Of a DNA stretch of 32,010 nucleotides, positions 6,525-13,307 are shown one piece after another. Source of the DNA: Elusimicrobiota bacterium (GTDB lineage: Bacteria; Elusimicrobiota; Elusimicrobia; Elusimicrobiales; UBA9959); assembly GCA_026388125.1 (NCBI GenBank), contig JAPLKJ010000237.1, positions 1-32,010 on the forward strand, read 5' to 3'. The notes beneath the pieces were generated by a model. It was given only the letters and a program-made list of their open reading frames with translations. It made no database searches and was not told the origin of the DNA. Made by a program: the position numbers and the translations under genes. Each line of letters starts with the position of its first letter. Positions within the stretch are counted from its first letter, which is position 1.

Positions 6525-7001
6525 ATGAGAATTAAAACCGGAGTTGCAGGCTTGCTCCTGCTGGGTACGCTGCTGGGCGGCTGTGGGGGCAAGTCGGATG
6601 ATCTTTCTACCGACCCTGAGTACGCGTACATCATGGGGCATGTCTTTGAGACCACCAGCGTCATGCTTATCATTAGCCGCGGGCCCGATTCTATAGCGCT
6701 GGAGGTGCCCGGTACGGGCGGCGCTCCCGAGCTTTCTGAACTGCCTGCGGACCTGCCGTACAAGGATTACAATGGCGACATCGTGCTGGGGGTAATGCCT
6801 GCCGGCAGCCGGTTCCAGGTGGTACGCGTTTACCGGGGCTGGAGCACGGTAAGCGGAGGTTACATCAGCTATGTGCTGCGCATGCAGACCCCTAAAGAAT
6901 ACAGCAACTGGAACCTTTCCGATATAGGATTGATAGATTATGGCGTCAGGCCCGGGCGTTTTAAGAAAAAACTGATCAGGGAAGTGGTTTGGCGGGATTA
7001 G
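6525..7001 (+). CDS. Hypothetical lipoprotein
   Basis: A 158-residue protein of unknown function. The N-terminus is a typical lipoprotein signal (MRIKTGVAGLLLLGTLLGGC) with lipobox LGGC and Cys20 as the lipidation site. The mature part looks beta-rich (MLIISRGPDSIALEVP, GDIVLGVMPAGSRFQVVRVYRG) and ends with a basic tail. I chose ATG 6525 because it begins the signal peptide and lies at the leaderless distance from TAGAAT. A longer reading frame upstream runs through the terminator and should not be translated. The gene is followed after a few bases by a decayed ORF6N fragment. Confidence 0.75.
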   Translation: MRIKTGVAGLLLLGTLLGGCGGKSDDLSTDPEYAYIMGHVFETTSVMLIISRGPDSIALEVPGTGGAPELSELPADLPYKDYNGDIVLGVMPAGSRFQVVRVYRGWSTVSGGYISYVLRMQTPKEYSNWNLSDIGLIDYGVRPGRFKKKLIREVVWRD

Positions 7002-7008
7002 GGACCTT

Positions 7009-7219
7009 ATGCTGGATAGCGCTGGCGAATCTGTACGAAGTGCGCACGAAGAGCCTGAACAAAGCCGTTTCAAGGAATATTGAAAGCTTTCCGGCTGATT
7101 TCATGTTCCAGCTCCCGGCGGAAGAATACCGGTCTTTAAGGTTCCAATTTGGAACCTTAGAAAGAGGGGCCCATTCTAAGTGTTTGCCCCGGGTTTTCAT
7201 GGAGCAGGGCGTGGCGATG
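7009..7219 (+). pseudogene. ORF6N-domain gene fragment (frameshifted, truncated)
   Basis: The translation LANLYEVRTKSLNKAVSRNI then FPADFMFQLPAEEYRSLRFQ and [11 protein letters not shown] matches the ORF6N domain encoded intact at 28836-29357. The start reads MLDS in one frame and LANLYEV in another, so one frameshift lies near 7020. The family N-terminus and the whole C-terminal helical half are missing. The end of the fragment (GATGGGGAG) now serves as the ribosome site of the next gene. It carries an internal palindrome at 7137-7159. Confidence 0.8.
7137..7159. repeat. Palindrome inside ORF6N fragment
   Basis: An 11-bp arm TAAGGTTCCAA, one central T, and the exact complement TTGGAACCTTA. 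It lies at the same codons as the palindromes at 28025-28055 and 29139-29161. Confidence 0.85.
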
Positions 7220-7230
7220 GGGAGTATATT

Positions 7231-8184
7231 ATGCGAAAAAAGATCCTTGAGCCGGTAATGCTGGGCGGTTTGGTCCTGTCAGCGTTCTTATGCTGGTATA
7301 TCCTTTCTCGCGCCGTAACGGTGCCCGGCTCCAGCGTCTGGGGCGCCCCTATAACTATCTTCTTCATCCTGCTCGTGTTTTTCTTCATGTGCACGGTCCT
7401 CGTCAGGAAAGCCGCTTATCTGGTAACGGTCCTGGCCGCTTCGCTGCTGCTGAGCCTTGTTTTTACGGCCACGCTGCTCCATTTCGCTTTACTTCTGCTT
7501 TCTATCGTCATCGCTTATTACGCCATGCGCAATATACGGGAGAGCCTGGAGTTCTCGCTGAAGCTCCGTTTCTTCAATTCATTCATGACCGGCCGCAGTT
7601 ATCTCGTATTCGCATTGATCGTAGCTATTACCAGCCAGTATTACGCCCTGGTGGGCAGGGGCGCGGGCGAGGTGAATCTTCCGACCTTCGAGGTAAGCCG
7701 GGATGTGGCGCTTTCCCTTGGAAAAATATACGGCCGTATAAACCCGAAATATTCCTTTTTTTCATCCGCGCGGGAAATAACCGTTGATAACTTCATTCTG
7801 CAGAATCAGAAGGCAGATCTTCCCTGGCAGGATCCGGCACGGTCGGCTGCGGCCATAAACTCGGTGCTGGAGCAGGGAAGAAAACACCTCTCCGGGCTTT
7901 CAGGCAAGCAATTGAACGGCAGCGAACCGGTGGCCGATGTTTTTGTGGAGCTTGTCACCAGGAAGATAAACGACTATTTTACGGTCGGGATAGCGCAGTC
8001 CGGCAAATCCAGCCCCATCCCGCTGTTCCTTACCTGCGTACTCTTCCTTACCCTGCTGCCTATCGCTACTATCGTAGGTTATGCCGGCACCCTTTTCTCA
8101 GCGCTGCTATGCGGCGCCCTGCTTAAGAAAGGAATTATTAAAATGAAAATAAAGCAGGTTGAGGCTGAATCGTTGCTCTTCTAG
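7231..8184 (+). CDS. Hypothetical polytopic membrane protein
   Basis: A 317-residue membrane protein that I do not recognise. Hydrophobic segments lie at about residues 9-26, 40-57, 62-98 (probably two), 124-142 and 268-300 (one or two). A soluble loop of about 120 residues (145-265) with a mixed charged sequence lies between the last two groups and is probably extracytoplasmic. The start is ATG 7231, with GGGGAG 6 nt upstream; the frame is open further upstream, but only through the decayed ORF6N fragment. The gene is followed at once by a GGGGACG repeat and a terminator. Confidence 0.65.
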   Translation: MRKKILEPVMLGGLVLSAFLCWYILSRAVTVPGSSVWGAPITIFFILLVFFFMCTVLVRKAAYLVTVLAASLLLSLVFTATLLHFALLLLSIVIAYYAMRNIRESLEFSLKLRFFNSFMTGRSYLVFALIVAITSQYYALVGRGAGEVNLPTFEVSRDVALSLGKIYGRINPKYSFFSSAREITVDNFILQNQKADLPWQDPARSAAAINSVLEQGRKHLSGLSGKQLNGSEPVADVFVELVTRKINDYFTVGIAQSGKSSPIPLFLTCVLFLTLLPIATIVGYAGTLFSALLCGALLKKGIIKMKIKQVEAESLLF

Positions 8185-8223
8185 GGGACGTTTGACTTAA
8201 TGACTGTTTGACGGGCATGCGAA
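8184..8223 (+). repeat. GGGGACGTTTGAC-type interspersed repeat
   Basis: GGGGACGTTTGACTTAATGA then CTGTTTGACGGGCATGCG. A reverse-oriented relative lies at 29490-29526. It leads into terminator copy 7. Confidence 0.6.
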
Positions 8224-8253
8224 ACCGCCGGGGAAGCCCGGCGGTTTTGTTTT
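8224..8253 (+). terminator. Terminator hairpin, punctuation repeat copy 7
   Basis: A perfect 9-bp stem ACCGCCGGG/CCCGGCGGT, loop GAAG, then TTTGTTTT. It terminates the membrane protein gene 40 nt after its stop. Confidence 0.75.
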
Positions 8254-8420
8254 GCCGGAAGTGAACGCGGGGGATAGGGACTATGCCCGAAGGACCTATA
8301 TCTGGCGGGCCATTTTCCCCGCAACAACCGGGCCTTTCTGCTCTATGTATCCATAGCAGGGTCCGCTACAATATCCTAGCGGTTCGATGGTCAGTAAATC
8401 CGGTAACCAGGGGTACGTTA

Positions 8421-10349
8421 ATGAAAAAAACATTCTGCGCGGCGTCGTTGTTTCCCTCCCTTCTATTAGCCTCAAGCGTGGTCTTCGCCTCAAGCGGCGG
8501 GGCTATTCAACTGTCGGATGTTACCAAAATTCTACAAGATCAGAAAGATTTACAAGCCAAGCCGTTTCCCGGCCAGCCCGGCGGCTTTCCCGGCGGCTTT
8601 CCTGGCGGCTTTCCTGGCGGCCCCGGCGGCAATCACGGCGGTCAGCCCGGCCAACCTGGGCAGCCCGGCGGCGACCATGGCGGCCCCGGCGGCAATCACG
8701 GCGGTCAGCCCGGTCAGCCCGGTCAGCCTGGCCAGCCTCCCCAGCCGCCTCAGCCCCCTCAGCCTCCCCAGCCGCCTGTGGTAGATACCACTCAGGCGCA
8801 TAACGCCGGCTTAAGAGATGGCGCCGCAGTAGGCGAAAGAGAAGGCCGTCAGAGAGGTTACGCGGACGGCGTAGATTCCGGTGAAAGGGAAGGGCGCCAG
8901 AGAGGCACTAATGAAGGCGATGCCTCGGGCAGGCAAGCCGGCTATAGGGACGGCTATACCGTGGATCAGTCCGCGGGAACGCAGAGAGGCAACGCGGACG
9001 GCCAGAACGCCGGTACCGCTAACGGCACCGCGGCCGGCCAGAAGCGCTGCTATGACGAGGGCTATACGAACGGTTACAACTCCGCCTTCGCCACGGCGAA
9101 ACAGTTAGGCCTGCAGGATGCCGCTTCCTATAATGCGGGCTTCGCTAAGGGCCAGGCCGAGGCGGGTGTTACAGAGGCCGCGAACGGGCAGAAGGCCGGC
9201 TATCAGGCCGGTTTCAGCCAGCGCGAGGCCGAACTTCAGAACTCTACCTTGGATACTAAGGGCTTCTTCACGAAAAGCGCACTGACGAGGGGCATAACGA
9301 AGGGCCTTCCTATAGAGATGGCCCGCAACGGGTACAATACTCCTCAAGAGCAGCAAGCCTATCAGCAGGGTTATCAGGAAAGCTATCGCAATAGCTACCA
9401 GCGGGCGTATGAGTTCGCCAAGCGGCAGGGCTATAACGAGAGATTCCAGAACGCCTACAGGCAGGCCTACGACATGCAGTACTCGAGCAGCTACCGGACC
9501 GCCTATGCCGATGGCAAAGAAAAGGGTTACCAGGAAGCTTATCAGACGGCGTATAACACTACGTATAACTCGTACTACGATAGCTACAACAGAATGGAAT
9601 ATGCCGACCAGAGAGCCCAGGGCCTGAGCATCGGCCAGGCTACCGGCCAGAAGGAAGGTTTCGCTGCCGGCTGCGCCGTACAGACGAAGCTTGGCTACAA
9701 AGCGGGCTACGAGCAGACTACGGCCACGGTTTATCCCGCAGCCTTTGCCGCGGGCAAACAGGCCGGTATAGCGGCGGCGGACAAGTATTACAGCGAGAAC
9801 GCGGTGCTGAAGGTCTTCAACATCTCGTTCTACGACGAGAACGGTAACGGCCAGTTCGAGGCCAGCGAGAACGTAATGATGAAGGCCGAAATAAGGAACT
9901 ATGGTTCCCAGATGTCGGACACGGTAGCCATAGTGGTCAAGAACGAGCGCGGGGAAATAACCCTGGTGCCCGATCTGAAGGCCGCCGGCATAGGTGGCCG
10001 GGCGAAAACCGTGGTGACCTTGAAAGTGGGCAAGCTCTACGATGTGGTGGCGCCGGATGCGGATGCCCTTGTGGTGACGTTCTCGGAAAAGGGCCAGCCC
10101 GTAGGCGATGCCCGCCAGATGTATACCAGGACCAACCCCAATAAGGTGGGCGTGGTTATAAAGGACGGCACCGATGTAAAGAAAAAAGCCACCTGGTTCT
10201 TCCCCGGGGACGCGGCAACGCTCAACCACGGCGAGAAAGTGTTAATAATCGGCCAGGACGGGAGCTTTTACAAAGTACGCAGGGCCGAATTAGGCAGCGG
10301 CAACTGGACCGAGGGTTTTATCAAGAGCAATGAACTGAACCTGCAGTAA
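8421..10349 (+). CDS. Large exported repeat protein: Gly/Pro collagen-like, Gly/Tyr repeats, C-terminal SH3-like end
   Basis: A 642-residue protein. A signal peptide spans residues 1-24 (SSVVFA). Residues 48-119 are low-complexity GGFPGG, GQPGQPG and QPPQPP repeats. Residues 126-270 have short repeats of the form G-x-x-x-G with Asp/Arg/Gln (AGLRDGAAVGEREGRQRGYADG). Residues 310-395 are a Tyr/Gln/Ala-rich tract of roughly 4-residue spacing (QQGYQESYRNSYQRAYEFAK). Residues 460-565 look like a beta-sandwich of CARDB/DUF11 type (LKVFNISFYDENGNGQFEAS, with an EF-hand-like DENGNGQFE). The C-terminus (575-642) resembles a bacterial SH3 domain (WFFPGDAATLNHGEKVLIIG). The start is ATG 8421 with AGGGG 7 nt upstream. 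It is likely a surface or matrix structural protein. Only the signal peptide and repeats are certain. Confidence 0.75.
   Translation: MKKTFCAASLFPSLLLASSVVFASSGGAIQLSDVTKILQDQKDLQAKPFPGQPGGFPGGFPGGFPGGPGGNHGGQPGQPGQPGGDHGGPGGNHGGQPGQPGQPGQPPQPPQPPQPPQPPVVDTTQAHNAGLRDGAAVGEREGRQRGYADGVDSGEREGRQRGTNEGDASGRQAGYRDGYTVDQSAGTQRGNADGQNAGTANGTAAGQKRCYDEGYTNGYNSAFATAKQLGLQDAASYNAGFAKGQAEAGVTEAANGQKAGYQAGFSQREAELQNSTLDTKGFFTKSALTRGITKGLPIEMARNGYNTPQEQQAYQQGYQESYRNSYQRAYEFAKRQGYNERFQNAYRQAYDMQYSSSYRTAYADGKEKGYQEAYQTAYNTTYNSYYDSYNRMEYADQRAQGLSIGQATGQKEGFAAGCAVQTKLGYKAGYEQTTATVYPAAFAAGKQAGIAAADKYYSENAVLKVFNISFYDENGNGQFEASENVMMKAEIRNYGSQMSDTVAIVVKNERGEITLVPDLKAAGIGGRAKTVVTLKVGKLYDVVAPDADALVVTFSEKGQPVGDARQMYTRTNPNKVGVVIKDGTDVKKKATWFFPGDAATLNHGEKVLIIGQDGSFYKVRRAELGSGNWTEGFIKSNELNLQ
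8571..8775 (+). repeat. Tandem short repeats coding GGFPGG / GQPGQPG / QPP
   Basis: Imperfect tandem units such as GGCGGCTTTCC and CAGCCCGG(C/T) make up the collagen-like region. A larger block (GGCCCCGGCGGCAATCACGG) occurs twice, near 8620 and 8680. Such DNA can change copy number by slippage. Confidence 0.8.
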
Positions 10350-10373
10350 AGAAGTTTCAATAAGTAATACAGA

Positions 10374-10403
10374 ACCGCCGGGGCAGCCCGGCGGTTTTGT
10401 TTT
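10374..10403 (+). terminator. Terminator hairpin, punctuation repeat copy 8
   Basis: Stem ACCGCCGGG/CCCGGCGGT with a GCAG loop, then TTTGTTTT, 25 nt after the repeat-protein stop. Confidence 0.75.
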
Positions 10404-10446
10404 GGGGGCGGGGATGAGGCAGGCCGGAGGCGGTGGTCTTTTAAGG

Positions 10447-10452
10447 TAAAAT
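10447..10452 (+). promoter_or_regulatory. -10-like box TAAAAT, predicted leaderless start
   Basis: TAAAAT ends 6 nt before ATG 10459. It is the same spacing as the TAGAAT genes, although this box is 44 bp downstream of its terminator hairpin. Confidence 0.45.
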
Positions 10453-10458
10453 AGGGGG

Positions 10459-11289
10459 ATGAAAGGCGCTGCATTTCCGATATTATTATTATTTCTTTTT
10501 TCCGGATGCGCGGGGTGGGCCAAGCACGGGGTGGTGATGGCGCCTCCGCGTAAGTTGAAGGTGGCGGTGCTGCCTGTGTTCGAAGGGGTGAAGATCAAAA
10601 AGCTGAAATACGTTATGACGGTTTCCACTTCGGCCGCGGAGGTAACTGATGAGCGGGCGGCCGTGGAGGAGGAGCTGCGCAAGGCGCGGGAGAATATTAC
10701 CGCTTCGCTCGAAGCGGACCTGGCCGCGGGCTACTTTTACGATGTTATTCCCGGCACCGCCGTCCGCGCGGCCCTGGCGGATATGAACGTCTGTGTTTCC
10801 ACCTGCGTGCCTGACAGCCGGCAGGTGCGCGCCCTGGGGCGCGCGCTGGGCGCCGATGTGGTCCTTTCCGCCAAGCTGTCCGGGTACGGCCGGGTAAAGG
10901 ACAAATGGATAATGCTCCTGATCGCCTCGGGGGTGGTAGAAGGCGGCGTGCAGGGCTTTGTGGCGGCGAAACTCGTGCATAACACCTGGGTGGCCGTAGC
11001 GGTGGCCGCCGAAGAGATAGGCCAGGAAACGCTTACCTGGTGGGGAGGCTCTTTCCTGCTGGGGAAAGTCTTTAGCCCGGTCATTCTCGAAGGCAAGCTG
11101 ACCAGCGCTTCGGACGGCGCGGTGATCTGGAGCAAGACCTCGTTCTCCACGCTGGACAGGAAAGGGCTGAAGAAATATCCCAAGGCTGAGCAGGCCAGGA
11201 AAGAGCTGCGCCTCAAAGTAACCGCCGAAGCCGCGGCGAAAGAGCTGGTCATGAGCCTTCAAAAAAAGACGGCGAAAAATATCCCCTGA
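10459..11289 (+). CDS. Lipoprotein with CsgG/LpoB-like fold (putative)
   Basis: A 276-residue lipoprotein. The lipobox LFSGC places lipidation at Cys17. After it, PRKLKVAVLPVFEG is the first strand typical of the CsgG / DUF799 / LpoB-type alpha-beta fold, followed by a long helix, YFYDVIPGTAVRAAL and ALGADVVLSAKLSGYG (the 'GAD...G' strand pattern of that group). Unusually, a hydrophobic stretch at about residues 155-185 (LLIASGVVEGGVQGFVAAKL) interrupts the domain. The C-terminus is Lys-rich and helical. It probably acts at the outer membrane or cell surface. The following HEAT-repeat gene is 91 nt downstream and may be cotranscribed, since no terminator lies between them. Confidence 0.65.
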   Translation: MKGAAFPILLLFLFSGCAGWAKHGVVMAPPRKLKVAVLPVFEGVKIKKLKYVMTVSTSAAEVTDERAAVEEELRKARENITASLEADLAAGYFYDVIPGTAVRAALADMNVCVSTCVPDSRQVRALGRALGADVVLSAKLSGYGRVKDKWIMLLIASGVVEGGVQGFVAAKLVHNTWVAVAVAAEEIGQETLTWWGGSFLLGKVFSPVILEGKLTSASDGAVIWSKTSFSTLDRKGLKKYPKAEQARKELRLKVTAEAAAKELVMSLQKKTAKNIP

Positions 11290-11380
11290 GAGGACTTTGG
11301 CCGCCGCCCTGCCGGAAGAGAGCGGGCTTGCCTTCCAAAGAGTTTTTGAGGACGCCGGTTATCGAGATACAGGAATTTCT

Positions 11381-11956
11381 ATGGAAACAGCGGAGCAACG
11401 CGCGCGGATGTTCGTAGCCATCTTTTTTCTGGCGGCCACCGCCGCATTCCTCATCTACCGCAGGGTCAGTGTGGCGGACAGGCTGGTTTCCATGGACGAG
11501 ATATTGCGCGAGGAGGCCGGCGACGACCTGAAAGCCTTGAGCGAACCGGCAAAAGCAAAACTTATCCCGCAGCTCATCAGTTCGCTGAAAAGCAGGGAGC
11601 CCGCCGTGCGCTTCCACGCGGCCCGCACACTGGGGATGCTCGGGCCGGCGGCCGGTGCGGCTATCCCGGTTCTCTTAATGATGCTGAACGACACCGGCAT
11701 GAATTCCACCGTGGGGGTGACAGCGGCTGATGCATTCGCGCGTATCGCCCCCGATCCCGTCCCGCGGCTCATGGCTGCGCTGAAAGACAAGGACCTGGAG
11801 ACCAGGCGCAATGTAGCATGTGCGCTGGCGGACTTGGGCCCCCGCGCCGGCGCGGCGGTACCGCTGCTGACGGAACTGACTAAAGACGCAGACCCGGAGT
11901 TGAGACAATGCTCCCGCCGCGCGTTAGGGGCTATAGTGCCGGCTGGAAGAAAATAG
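11381..11956 (+). CDS. Membrane-anchored HEAT-repeat protein
   Basis: A 191-residue protein with one N-terminal membrane anchor (residues 10-26, MFVAIFFLAATAAFLIY). After it come at least three HEAT-type helical repeats: about 48-85 (LIPQLISSLKSREPAVRFHAARTLGMLG), 86-125 and 126-185 (LMAALKDKDLETRRNVACALADLGPRAG, then LLTELTKDADPELRQCSRRALGAI). HEAT repeats usually make protein-binding surfaces. The start is ATG 11381 with AGGA 6 nt upstream; the frame stays open back to a TTG at 11297, which lacks a ribosome site. It may be cotranscribed with the upstream lipoprotein gene. Confidence 0.8.
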   Translation: METAEQRARMFVAIFFLAATAAFLIYRRVSVADRLVSMDEILREEAGDDLKALSEPAKAKLIPQLISSLKSREPAVRFHAARTLGMLGPAAGAAIPVLLMMLNDTGMNSTVGVTAADAFARIAPDPVPRLMAALKDKDLETRRNVACALADLGPRAGAAVPLLTELTKDADPELRQCSRRALGAIVPAGRK

Positions 11957-11972
11957 AGGATAGCGACGCGGA

Positions 11973-12004
11973 ACCGCCGGGGCAGCCCGGCGGTTTTATT
12001 TTTT
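11973..12004 (+). terminator. Terminator hairpin, punctuation repeat copy 9
   Basis: Stem ACCGCCGGG/CCCGGCGGT with a GCAG loop and a stronger U-tract (TTTTATTTTTT) than the other copies. It lies 16 nt after the HEAT gene stop. Confidence 0.8.
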
Positions 12005-12140
12005 ATGGGGGGAGGGCGCATTTGCGGCTGCAGTACCTAGGCGCGTGTACCCAATATGCTCAGGCGCCGGCAGGCTATTGCTTCAGGGTAGAGGGACTTT
12101 CGCCTCATAAGGGGCTGCCCGGTTCTTTCATACCATTACT

Positions 12141-12191
12141 ATAGCGGTCTTGCGGTAACGGGGTGGCTTAAGTAAAAGGCCGGACCGCTAT
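12141..12191 (+). promoter_or_regulatory. Structured 5' leader candidate (9-bp closing stem)
   Basis: ATAGCGGTC (12141-12149) pairs perfectly with GACCGCTAT (12183-12191). Inside, GGCT...GGCC can form a second short stem. The closing arm ends 7 nt before the AGGAG ribosome site of the gene at 12209, so folding could affect translation. It does not match a riboswitch class that I can name. Confidence 0.4.
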
Positions 12192-12208
12192 CCATTAAGG
12201 AGAAAATA

Positions 12209-12784
12209 ATGAAAAATCTAGTTGCTGTAGCTGTTCTGGCGCTTGCGGCGTATCCTCTCTCTGCCCAGTCCGTAGAAAACCTGAAGCCGCTGGACTTGAA
12301 CGCGGTAACCCTTCAGTCCGTTATGGCGGTACCGGTGCCCGAAGTTAAACTCGTTCCTGCTCCGGCCGCACCTTCTGCGCGGGACAGCTGGAAGCATGTC
12401 AGGCTGTACGCCGCCGACGGAACGGTGATAGCGGTGGATTACTCCGTAGTGAACCTTGGCGGCTCCATTATAGCAGCGCCGGTGTGGGTCAACGTCTCCA
12501 ATAAGGCCTTCGGCAGCCGCAACAAGATACGCGTGATCCTTATCAATTATTACGACAACCAGGGCGGGCCTTCCGGCCAGGTGCAGGAAACCCAGCAGAT
12601 AGACCTTACCTACGCGGGCGGCACCCGGTATACGGGCCAGGCGCAGAAGGTGTCGCTCTCCGAGAGCCACATCGGCTACGGCTACAACTTCCGGCAGGAA
12701 GTGGCAGTGGTGGTGGACGGGCAGTGGCTGAGCACTACGCAGGGTAATTCGCATAACTTCGGCTTCAAGATGACCTGGTATTGA
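12209..12784 (+). CDS. Hypothetical exported protein
   Basis: A 191-residue secreted or periplasmic protein of unknown function. The signal peptide MKNLVAVAVLALAAYPLSA gives a cleavage site after residue 19. A Pro/Val-rich linker follows, then a predicted beta-rich domain (VRLYAADGTVIAVDYSVVNL ... KIRVILINYYDNQGGPSGQV) that ends in aromatic-rich strands (SHNFGFKMTWY). It contains no cysteine. AAGGAGAAAA upstream of ATG is a strong ribosome site. A candidate RNA hairpin lies in the leader and a terminator follows the gene, so it is probably monocistronic. Confidence 0.7.
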   Translation: MKNLVAVAVLALAAYPLSAQSVENLKPLDLNAVTLQSVMAVPVPEVKLVPAPAAPSARDSWKHVRLYAADGTVIAVDYSVVNLGGSIIAAPVWVNVSNKAFGSRNKIRVILINYYDNQGGPSGQVQETQQIDLTYAGGTRYTGQAQKVSLSESHIGYGYNFRQEVAVVVDGQWLSTTQGNSHNFGFKMTWY

Positions 12785-12820
12785 CCCGGGAAACGGGGTC
12801 AGGTCTTGAAACTTAGCATT

Positions 12821-12850
12821 ACCGCCGGGGAAACCCGGCGGTTTTGTTTT
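12821..12850 (+). terminator. Terminator hairpin, punctuation repeat copy 10
   Basis: Stem ACCGCCGGG/CCCGGCGGT with a GAAA loop and TTTTGTTTT. It is 36 nt after the exported-protein stop and just beyond the convergent DUF808 fragment. Confidence 0.75.
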
Positions 12851-12855
12851 AGCCG

Positions 12856-13137
12856 CTATGGCAGTTTATGTTTCGCGGGGCCGTTGGCGACATGTCTTCG
12901 CAAGCTCTTGGCTGTCCAGAATAGTCCGCAGAGCAGCGCGCCGTAGGCGAAGCCCAGCAGTACCTCCAGCAGCAGCGTCAGGGGCAGGCCGGCCGCCCCG
13001 TTCACCTGATGCGCGTTCAGCGCCAGGTCGTCGCCTATCACGCCGGTGGTTTTCTTGACGGCCAGCTTGCTGAGCACGGCCACATCGCCGAGCATGTTGG
13101 TAATATCGTCCAGCAGGAATAAAAATCCGGTAGCCAT
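12856..13137 (-). CDS. Truncated DUF808/YedI-like membrane protein
   Basis: A 93-residue protein. The first 46 residues ([20 protein letters not shown], then [18 protein letters not shown]) match the conserved N-terminus of DUF808 (YedI) inner-membrane proteins, which are usually near 300 residues. The rest is one hydrophobic segment ([23 protein letters not shown]) and a basic tail that I cannot place. An internal or 3' deletion is likely. The promoter box TAGAAT (13149-13144) lies exactly 6 nt before the ATG, so the truncated gene may still be transcribed as a leaderless mRNA. Whether the product is functional is doubtful. Confidence 0.65.
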   Translation of the reverse strand: MATGFLFLLDDITNMLGDVAVLSKLAVKKTTGVIGDDLALNAHQVNGAAGLPLTLLLEVLLGFAYGALLCGLFWTAKSLRRHVANGPAKHKLP

Positions 13138-13143
13138 TGAACT

Positions 13144-13149
13144 ATTCTA
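13144..13149 (-). promoter_or_regulatory. -10-like box TAGAAT of the DUF808-like gene
   Basis: On the minus strand TAGAAT is followed by AGTTCA and then ATG, a 6-nt gap. The -35 position, TTAGTC with a 17-bp spacer, lies inside the adjoining half MITE repeat. Confidence 0.5.
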
Positions 13150-13152
13150 GCA

Positions 13153-13194
13153 TAGGGGACGTATTTGACTAATTGACTATTTATTAACATTCTG
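13153..13194. repeat. Half copy of the MITE-like GGGGACGTATTTGACTAATT repeat
   Basis: TAGGGGACGTATTTGACTAA followed by TTGACTATTTATTAACA, then the sequence changes directly to a terminator hairpin. The right half seen at 2100-2142 is missing. Confidence 0.65.
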
Positions 13195-13201
13195 AGGTTC
13201 A

Positions 13202-13231
13202 ACCGCCGGGGAAGCCCGGCGGTTTTGTTTT
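13202..13231 (+). terminator. Terminator hairpin, punctuation repeat copy 11
   Basis: Stem ACCGCCGGG/CCCGGCGGT, loop GAAG, TTTTGTTTTA. There is no plus-strand gene directly upstream, as the DUF808 gene is divergent. This copy may insulate the M3-like gene. TAGAAT at 13250-13255 is 18 nt further on. Confidence 0.65.
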
Positions 13232-13307
13232 AGGGGCGGGACAGTTTGGTAGAATGGCTGTGCCGGGTTTAGGGGGGGGGCAAGCGTGCCCTGCCTGTTG
13301 ACTGCTT

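Noticed and set aside
8571-8775. Tandem repeats as a possible CRISPR array
   Set aside because: The units are short, of unequal length, without unique spacers, and code in frame for Gly/Pro repeats.
9105-10229. Long open frame (374 codons) on the minus strand
   Set aside because: It is antisense to the repeat-rich exported protein gene, has an implausible composition, and has no start signals. The plus-strand frame has a signal peptide and an SD site.
10489-11262. 257-codon minus-strand frame
   Set aside because: It is a shadow of the CsgG-like lipoprotein gene, with His/Arg/Pro-rich nonsense composition.
12141-12191. Cyclic di-GMP riboswitch in the leader
   Set aside because: GGTAACGGGG recalls part of that class, but the conserved GNRA tetraloop helix and the other core bases are absent.
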